Under the pieces are notes generated by a model. It did not search any database. It saw only the letters and a program-made list of their open reading frames with translations, and was not told where the DNA came from. From Rhipidocladum racemiflorum (lineage: Eukaryota > Streptophyta > Magnoliopsida > Poales > Poaceae), in contig CM070585.1 in NCBI GenBank assembly GCA_036346355.1, positions 1,875,001 to 1,939,000 of the forward strand: a stretch of 64,000 nucleotides of DNA, read 5' to 3'. Positions 57,870 through 64,000 of this stretch are shown piece by piece. Within the stretch, counting starts at the first letter, position 1. Each line of letters starts with the position of its first letter. The position numbers and the translations under genes were made by a program.

Positions 57870-58365
57870 AATGTAAGCAATATTAATGTGAATGTGATGT
57901 GTACTGAATGCGCTATGTTTGGATGTTTATGTGATATTGTGTTAGAGATTGTGATATTGTGAATGTTATGTGTCATATTGTGAATATTTTGTGAATGAAT
58001 GTGATATGCTTTGTTGTTTTTGGATGATGAACAATAACACCTCATCACAATCGATTCTTGTGTAGAAGTGATGGTGATGAGACGATTATCACAATTGGTT
58101 ATTTATTGCAACCGATTGTGATGAAGCGATTATCCCAATCGATTCCCACAAAGAACCGATTGTAATGAGGTGATTTACAAAATCGGTTCTTTGTTGAAAC
58201 CGATTGTGATAACGCGGGACCGATTGTGATGACTAATTATTACTATTGCGCGGGAACCGACTGTGATAGACCTTCCTCATCACTGTCGTTGGACTTTCTA
58301 TCGCCACCAAAACCGACTGCGATGCTGAAAAAGAATCGAGTGTGATGTATATTCTTGTAGTAGTG
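57870..58365 (-). mobile_element. CACTA transposon 3' terminus with subterminal repeats
   Basis: The end reads TATTCTTGTAGTAGTG, reverse complement of a CACTACTACAAGAATA tip. Between 58035 and 58330 about ten copies of ACCGATTGTGATGA occur in both orientations, the subterminal transposase-binding arrangement typical of CACTA elements. The matching left tip was not found; a lone unit at 56285 (ATCACAATCGGTTCTGA) suggests the left side is truncated. Confidence 0.75.
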
Positions 58366-59690
58366 CTTATAGCACCAGCCAGCTCTCCTGCAATCTGTGA
58401 TGATAACATGAAGAGATATTACTGGCCAATCTACTCGATCTAGGGGAAATTCCTTATATACCACTTGAAGTTAATCTTGCTCCTTATATATCACTTATTG
58501 TGTCTATGAGGTGTGCTTCTTGAATCTTGACCCATATATCAGTGATGTATTCATAGATTTTCTTCAAATTTCAGTGACGTACGAGAAATTAATCCTAGTT
58601 CAAACCTACCCTGTATACCAGCTAAAAGACCATCAAATGCATCAAATTTTTTTACATATTTTAAAAGCTGTGCTAACATTATTGTTACAAGCCTTGCCCC
58701 TCACGCACACCCTAACTACCATTACCAATTAATTAAACAAGTTTTTACGTCGTTTTCGTGGCAGCTCGAATACTTTCAACTGAGGCCTCTTGCGAATAGG
58801 CAGCAATATCTGGCCCTAGCTAAGCCAATGTCAAGTTAATTTTCAGCTGATAGGGCACATCCGTGATGGGAGTCGGCGAATTTCCTCAAGCAACTATGAT
58901 GCCATGACGTACCTACCCTATCCTCGTTTGAAGACCATGGAGAACGACATGTATTAGAGACACGTGTGCTAGTAAAGTCTTATTGCACTGTTGCGCATGT
59001 ACTAGTCAATCTTACTGCACTAGATTTATTAGTTTTTTTGTTGTCAAGATTCGACCAGAAGCCACCCGGAAGAAGAATTTGATTGGGAGTGGTAGGTAGA
59101 ACATAAAGGGGTTGTTTGGTTACCTGTATGCACAGATATTTGTATCTACATATGTAGATTCTTGTTTTTTTTCGTGTTTAGTTGTCTGTATTTAGTTTTG
59201 AGTCTGGCTCTCTGGATGCAAGATTCTCCCTACAGCCTGGCTCTCTGGATGCAGCCTCGTGTTCTGCACAAGGGGTTATTGTCAGCCACAATAGCAAACC
59301 ATGCATGCGATGTCACGTGGGTATGTAAGTTTCTTTTTTTCTTTTTTGTTTATATATTTTGATTAGCATCTTCGATTACCGAACCGATTTCAAAAATGGG
59401 TTCCTAATATTTTTTCGAACAAAACCAGACCACACTTGCTATATAAATTTCAAAATATTTGCCTACTATAAACTCAACCAAACACCGTCTCTGCAGCTAT
59501 GCATTCCGTATCCCATCAGCCTGGCTGAGTCAAACAGGCCAGGCTTGAAAAAGAAGACAACCAAATAGCCCCAAACCCGAGTAAACAAAACGAGCTGTCG
59601 GAATATCCACAGGAAGTTAACAACTCCAAGAATAGTTAAGACTCGGCCAAACACAATCTAGTTTGAAGGCTCACATAGCCGTCACTATAA
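58366..59690. other. Intergenic; possible MITE at 59108-59572
   Basis: GGGGTTGTTTGGTT (about 59108) and AACCAAATAGCCCC (about 59558) are inverted, suggesting a 460-bp Tourist-like element, but no clean 3-bp duplication was seen. It contains a short direct repeat CCTGGCTCTCTGGATGCA. No gene. Confidence 0.45.
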
Positions 59691-59694
59691 TTTA

Positions 59695-59931
59695 GGCCCT
59701 GTTTGGTACGGTTTCAGATTCTAGTAGAAACGGAAGCGGTTCAGATTCTTGGTAGAAACATTTCAGATTGAATTCTGTGAATCTGGTGGAACTTGATTGA
59801 GGCCGATTCAGCCACAGTGTGAAAAAAGAAGAAACGATCCAAGGAGAATCCTTCCGGGCTTTAGCCCGTTTGGTTGAGTTTCTTCCAGAATCTAGTAGAA
59901 ACGGTCTGGTTTCAAGTTGCCAAATGGGGCC
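59695..59931. mobile_element. Tourist-like MITE
   Basis: GGCCCTGTTTGGTACG and TTGCCAAATGGGGCC are inverted ends, TTA flanks at 59692-59694 and 59932-59934. The phrase AGATTCTAGTAGAAACGG occurs near both ends. 237 bp. Confidence 0.85.
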
Positions 59932-59934
59932 TTA

Positions 59935-60780
59935 GTCTTGGAGGTGTTTTATACGCAACGCACGAAGGGCGTGTTGAACACATGGTTCACATTAAATCTC
60001 AGTAAAATTTTGAAATTTCAACTTTCAATCGGAGCCAAGATGAAAAATCCCAGCGAGATAAAGAAATTGAAAAAAAAAATTAAATTATTAGAGTGATTTC
60101 AAGATTTCTCAACTAGATCTTGGTTTTTTGACTAAGAGATGATCAAAAATTCGATCGGTTTTCATGTTTGCAGGATCAGATTTAGTACCAAATTTTTTGT
60201 GGCAAATTGTAATGTCTTTTCTGAGGAATACATGTGGAAAATTTGGAAAAAAAAATACAGATACAAATTTCTGATTTTTTTACCAAGATTATCACAAGGG
60301 TTGAATGGGGCCGAAATTTCGGTTTTGTTAGCCGTTAAAATGCCGGATTTGAAATTTGATTTCTTTTTTTCATTTCAACCGGATTTCGTTCAAATTGTAA
60401 AATCTCACTGAAATTTTGAATTTTGACCGCCCTGAGATGTGATCCGAAAACGAAACTGGTAACCTACTTGAACGTACGTAATGGAATGATTAGTTATTAG
60501 CTGACCACATGCGTGATGCATATACCCAGGTACCCAGCATTACAAAATAGTCCTGAAAATTACAAAACTGGACCAATTGTATTGTTGAGTTCATCAACCT
60601 GAGAACGAAATAATACTTCAGCAGCACAACACTCACTAGGGTGCTAGGCCCAATGGCAAAACACGGTAGCTACTACCGTATAGGCCCTTAGGCCGACACC
60701 GAGCCCATGGCAGCTAATAAGGCCCACTACAAGAACTGACTGGGCCGGTGGCAAGCGACTAACCGCAAGGCCCTAGAGAC
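59935..60780. other. Upstream of the 60.8-kb exon, no gene seen
   Basis: AT-rich, then GGCCCA/GGCCC phrases at 60650-60740 of the kind frequent in grass promoters. Confidence 0.4.
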
Positions 60781-61211
60781 AATTTTGAAATTCTGCCATC
60801 CTCCGGCTCCGAGGCCAACGCCAACCCGCACGCGCTTTCTCCGCTCGCCGCCTCTCTTCCCCAACGCGACCTCAAACCCTAACCGCCGCTCGGATTGCCG
60901 CCTCCGCGTCCGCAGCTGCCTCTTCCTCCGCCACCGATCCACGAAAGCGATCCAATTCGCTCAAAACCCTAACCGCCGCTCGGATCGCCACCTCCTCCTC
61001 CGACTCCGCTCCACGGAAGCAATCCAATTCGCTCAAACCATCACCGCCGCTCGGATCGCCACCGCCGCCGCTGCCTCCTCCTCCGCCACTGCTCCACGGA
61101 AGCGAACCAGTTCGCTTTGCCTCGCTAGCCCGAACCCTGGCGCTCCTCCGACTCCTCCTGCGGCGCCCGCGGCGGCGCAGTGGCTTGAAGGCGTCTTCGT
61201 ACAGGGGCAAG
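60781..61211 (+). pseudogene. Putative first exon of an unrecognised transcript
   Basis: An open frame ends TPPAAPAAAQWLEGVFVQGQ at a good donor (CAAG|GTACG, 61212). It joins in phase to the exon at 63332. There is no ATG anywhere in the exon, so it is untranslated, incomplete or a relic. It contains three degenerate units (about 60871-61110) each with CTAACCGCCGCTCGGAT and a CCACGGAAGC...CAATTCGCT part; two include the telo-box AAACCCTAA. I do not recognise the protein. Confidence 0.35.
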
Positions 61212-61392
61212 GTACGAAACTGTGGATCGCTGCTTCCTCCTCTCCCCTTCGTGGCCTCGCCTTGGGGTAGCGTCCCGTTTCGTGTGCGCGCACGCCTTGC
61301 CCTAGCTCTGCTTTACCTTGTGGTTTTGTGCTGCTTCGCGCACGCGTTGCCCTACGGTTTCGTGCTGATTCGCGGACGGTTGCCCTAGCTCG

Positions 61393-62495
61393 GGAAATTT
61401 TAATGGATGACACACAATTGGATTGCCTCGGAAAGAATGACAATAAATTGGTCTGCCTTTCCGTGGAATGGCATTTTGGCTCTTTTCTGGGCCTTTTCTA
61501 TATTTTCTCTCGATTCGACTGGTGAGAAATGCCCCCGTCGTCGTCGTCTTCGCCGCCCTCACCATCCGCGCCGAAAAATACCAGCTTGTTGCGTGCCCCG
61601 TCACTGTCGCCACCGTAGCTGCACCTGCCCGCACTGCCTGGGCGAGCCGGCTGCACTCCCTTGTCGTGGCCAAACAGCTCGTCGTCTCCATCCTCCAGGC
61701 CGACACGGTCGCCTCTTTTCCTCTTCTTGGCAGTCGCGCCGCCGCCGCCGCAACAGTACGCAACAAGCAATGACAGCAGAGCGACGACGAGGAAGGCACG
61801 GAGGACGATGTCGGGGTGGGCTCACGCGCCAGGAAAGAACAGAGTGGCAGCGGAGGCACGAGCCCACAGAGGCCGGCATTGCCAGCGAATGAGGCGAGGC
61901 CAAACTTGGCGCGTCAGGCAGCCTGTCGGAGAGCTGGTTATTGGAGGCCGGTGAAGAGGTTGTCCTGGAGCTTGAGCGTGAGGAGGCGGTTGCCGCGGAG
62001 GTCAAGCGCGCAGAGCTCGCTGAGGTGGGAGAGCAGGTCGAGCACCGTCAGGGAGAGCGAGGTGACCAGGCGACCGTCCGGGGAGCACCCGACGCCGGTC
62101 CAGCGGCCAGCGCAGGCGTCAGGGGTGCTCCAGTTGGCGGCCAGGATGCCGTGGGCGTCGGCGCCGTGGCGGAAGATGGTGAGCGCGTCCGTGGCGCTCA
62201 GCTTCACCTCCGGCTCTGGTTGGTTGCGGCACCGCCGCTGCTGCCGCTGGCATTGTCAAGCTCAAGCACACCATGATCGCCAAGAAGCCCATGGAATGTA
62301 GCCAACTGGTTCAACCAACTTTGTGCGGTGCAAGGGAGGGGCATTTTCATCCCGTCACCAGTCGAATCGGGGGAAAATATAAAAAAGGCCCAAAATGTCA
62401 TTCCACGAAGAAATTAGAGTGCACGATGTCATTTCGCGAAAGGCAGGCCAATTTAATGCCATTCTATCCGAGGCAGTCATTCATTCAAATTTCCC
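61393..62495. mobile_element. Pack-MULE carrying receptor-kinase fragments
   Basis: CCCTAGCTC flanks it at 61384-61392 and 62496-62504 (9 bp, Mutator type). The ends are long inverted repeats of about 140 bp: GGGAAATTTTAATGGATGAC on the left and GGGAAATTTGAATGAATGAC on the right strand, followed by matching GATTCGACTGGTGA inward; the right arm has about 26 extra bases. The middle 800 bp is captured coding DNA from an LRR receptor kinase. No transposase. It sits in the putative intron 61212-63331. Confidence 0.9.
61540..62207 (-). pseudogene. Captured LRR receptor-like kinase fragment
   Basis: The minus strand starts with an LRR N-terminal capping domain: DALTIFRHGADAHG, ANWSTPDACAGRWTGVGC, then SHLSELCALDLRGNRL. 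It jumps to the end of the ectodomain (NNQLSDRLPDA, with APSLASP frameshifted), an LCSFLAREPTPTSSS stalk, and a membrane-proximal stretch with LVAYCC followed by RKRGDRVGLEDGDDELFG. Most LRRs and the whole kinase are absent. The order is that of a receptor kinase, so one locus with a deleted middle is likely. Frameshifts prevent a functional product. Confidence 0.82.
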
Positions 62496-62504
62496 CCCTA
62501 GCTC

Positions 62505-63331
62505 TGCTTCACCTCATGTTTCGTGCTGATTCGCGCACACGTTGCCCTAGGTCTGGGTTACCTTAGGTTCCATGCTTATTCCCCTTTGCTTAAATGTAAA
62601 TGAATGCCGTTTTTGTGGATTTGATAAGATGAGATGTTAGGGCTATATGATCCTCAAGTCCTCATTTATTTACTACATGGCATGATTTGGTAGGTCTTGT
62701 CTTCCTTATGTGTTGAATTGTAGTAGCTATACGGCTTTAAATTGTTTGATTTCTATCAGATCTGACACTTAGCTATGCAGTATGGGGTGGGTGTCAAACC
62801 CAGAACAAGAAAAACTGACATGGCATGGGGCCTGAATACAATTGGTGGTAGAATCACGGTGCAGTAGGATAGGCTGTAGATTTGCAACCGTACTTAAATC
62901 TTTCAGGATATCTCCATTGAGTTTTTCGATACCTTAATTGTACATTGTGTTCTACGAGAATATCAAATTATCCGTCAACAAGATTTCATGTGCATACTAC
63001 ACTACTGCTAGGATAATATAGGCTTGGTGATGCAAGGCTGGTTCATGTGGTGGCAGCTTTCTGCAGCTGTTCGGAATTATTCATCTTTTACTTTAACTTT
63101 AAAATTGTTTCTTGCACACATTGGTTGGATTGGATGCCTCGTATATCAAATATATATTCTTCAGTTGCTGGTTGTCATATTGGTTCATCAGTTCTGATTG
63201 TAATTCATTCTTTCTGTGCCTCCGTGTGGCGCGATGAGTTCCTTCGGCCGAGGTGCTGGGCTCAATTTGTTCCGTCTAATTCGCTTTAGTTGGTGGCCGG
63301 TGCTGATTTGTTCCTTCTCAATTTGGTGCAG
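62505..63331 (+). other. Remainder of the putative intron
   Basis: After the Pack-MULE, CTGCTTCACCTCATGTTTCG resembles 61303-61335 upstream. The rest is T-rich, intron-like, ending at the acceptor TTTGGTGCAG. Confidence 0.4.
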
Positions 63332-63425
63332 GGTGGTTGCTCTATGGCAAGGAGGTGAATGCCGCGAAGTACATCACCTGGACCAAGGCAGTGAACTACC
63401 TGCAAATTAGCCTCGCAACCATCAG
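63332..63425 (+). pseudogene. Putative second exon of the same transcript
   Basis: After the acceptor GTGCAG the frame reads GWLLYGKEVNAAKYITWTKA, ending SLATIR at CAG|GTCC. Phase fits the donor at 61211. No family was recognised. Splice sites and a coding-like frame are the only support. Confidence 0.35.
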
Positions 63426-63539
63426 GTCCATTTTTTTATCTCAGTTACTTCGTACTACTGATGACTGAGCATTCAGGAACGGCTAACACATGTAGTTTTG
63501 GCTAAATTTTTGGTGTTGTTGATGCACTGCAACAAAACA

Positions 63540-63770
63540 CCTAATAGTTGACAGTTTATCTGTGTCGGTTCCAAACACAGATAAAATTTTTGTGTCAGTT
63601 TTAAATTTCAATATGGCAGGAACATTATTTGTGTCGGTTTTTAATTAGAACCGGCACAAATAGTCAATTATTTGTGTTGGTTTTAATTACAAACCGACAC
63701 AAATAGTGTTTTCATTATTTGTGTCGAGGATTGGATAATTTTCATAAGTATCATAGTGCCCCAGCAGCCG
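63540..63770. mobile_element. CACTA-like subterminal repeat cluster
   Basis: ATTTGTGTCGGTTTT and its reverse complement AAACCGACACAAAT occur about seven times in alternating orientation. This is the style of CACTA ends but a terminal CACTA motif was not seen. Confidence 0.45.
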
Positions 63771-63829
63771 GTTTTCAGCCGACCATACGTACCCTTGGAT
63801 GATGTTCCTGAGGATGACCCACAAGCATG

Positions 63830-64000
63830 ATTTGACTAGTCGGTCCGTCCGATCGGCCCAGGCTCGTCGTTCGGCCTCGAGCATCTTTGCTCGAGGCTCG
63901 AGCATACATGCTCGGCCAGGACCAAAAGCGCTCGGCCTAAGCTCGTTCGCGAGACGTATGGTTGGAAGGTCGTATTCGGCAGTAACGTCCGAGTAGCGCT
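63830..64000. repeat. Sequence rich in CTCGAGCAT palindromes, cut by window end
   Basis: GCTCGAGGCTCGAGCATACATGC-type inverted phrases recur. Possibly the edge of a further element. No gene. Confidence 0.35.

Noticed and set aside
61302..62301. Plus-strand Arg-rich proteins in the Pack-MULE
   Set aside because: They are antisense to the captured receptor-kinase segment; only the minus strand shows recognisable motifs.

Overview
This window looks like an intergenic stretch of a grass nuclear genome, most consistent with rice (Oryza) or a close relative. I infer this from a GC-rich intronless BAHD acyltransferase gene, Tourist-, Stowaway-, hAT- and Mutator-type MITEs, Helitrons beginning TCTCTACTATT and ending CTAG, Ty1/copia elements with the plant initiator-tRNA primer site TGGTATCAGAG, a plant L1 LINE and a CACTA terminus. 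I see no bacterial genes, rRNA, functional tRNA or CRISPR. Only one host gene looks intact: the BAHD acyltransferase on the minus strand at 28928-30235, with a TATA box at 30419.

Layout. 1-4.2 kb: simple repeats, a 9-bp-TSD MITE and a Stowaway relative. 4.2-15.8 kb: a nested copia cluster. An old minus-strand copia (element A, pieces at 4.2-6.66 kb and 11.49-11.95 kb) was split by a young plus-strand copia (element E, 6661-11488, TSD TTAAC). Another minus-strand copia (B, 11953-14902) abuts A, followed by gag fragments (C, D). 15.8-22 kb: AT-rich repeats, a hAT MITE with GC-rich ends, and a 5'-truncated LINE that landed in the loop of a foldback element and later took a 549-bp solo LTR. 22.2-28.4 kb: a hAT-like element (TSD GTGTGAGG) holding a 5.4-kb LTR-type insertion (TSD GCGGA). 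28.9-30.4 kb: the BAHD gene. 31-39 kb: MITEs, foldbacks and Helitrons. 39.1-43.1 kb: a minus-strand copia (F) with a nearly intact pol, truncated at its 3' end. 43.9-56 kb: a 97-bp tandem repeat, MITEs, an inverted second Helitron copy, and a second copy of the long LTR family. 56.2-58.4 kb: a CACTA 3' end with a decayed five-exon Ulp1-like cysteine protease gene. 60.8-63.4 kb: two putative in-frame exons of an unrecognised transcript, with a Pack-MULE in the intron carrying receptor-kinase fragments.

The most unusual signals are: paired, compensating differences in a hairpin between the two LTRs of element E; an in-place inversion inside E that flips the GAG-pre-integrase segment; the Pack-MULE with a captured LRR receptor kinase fragment; an in-frame 105-bp duplication of the His-motif exon in the Ulp1-like gene; and a 168-bp near-palindrome just upstream of that gene. 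The genes do not form a common pathway; the window is mainly a record of successive transposon insertions. All boundaries were read by eye, and no searches were run.
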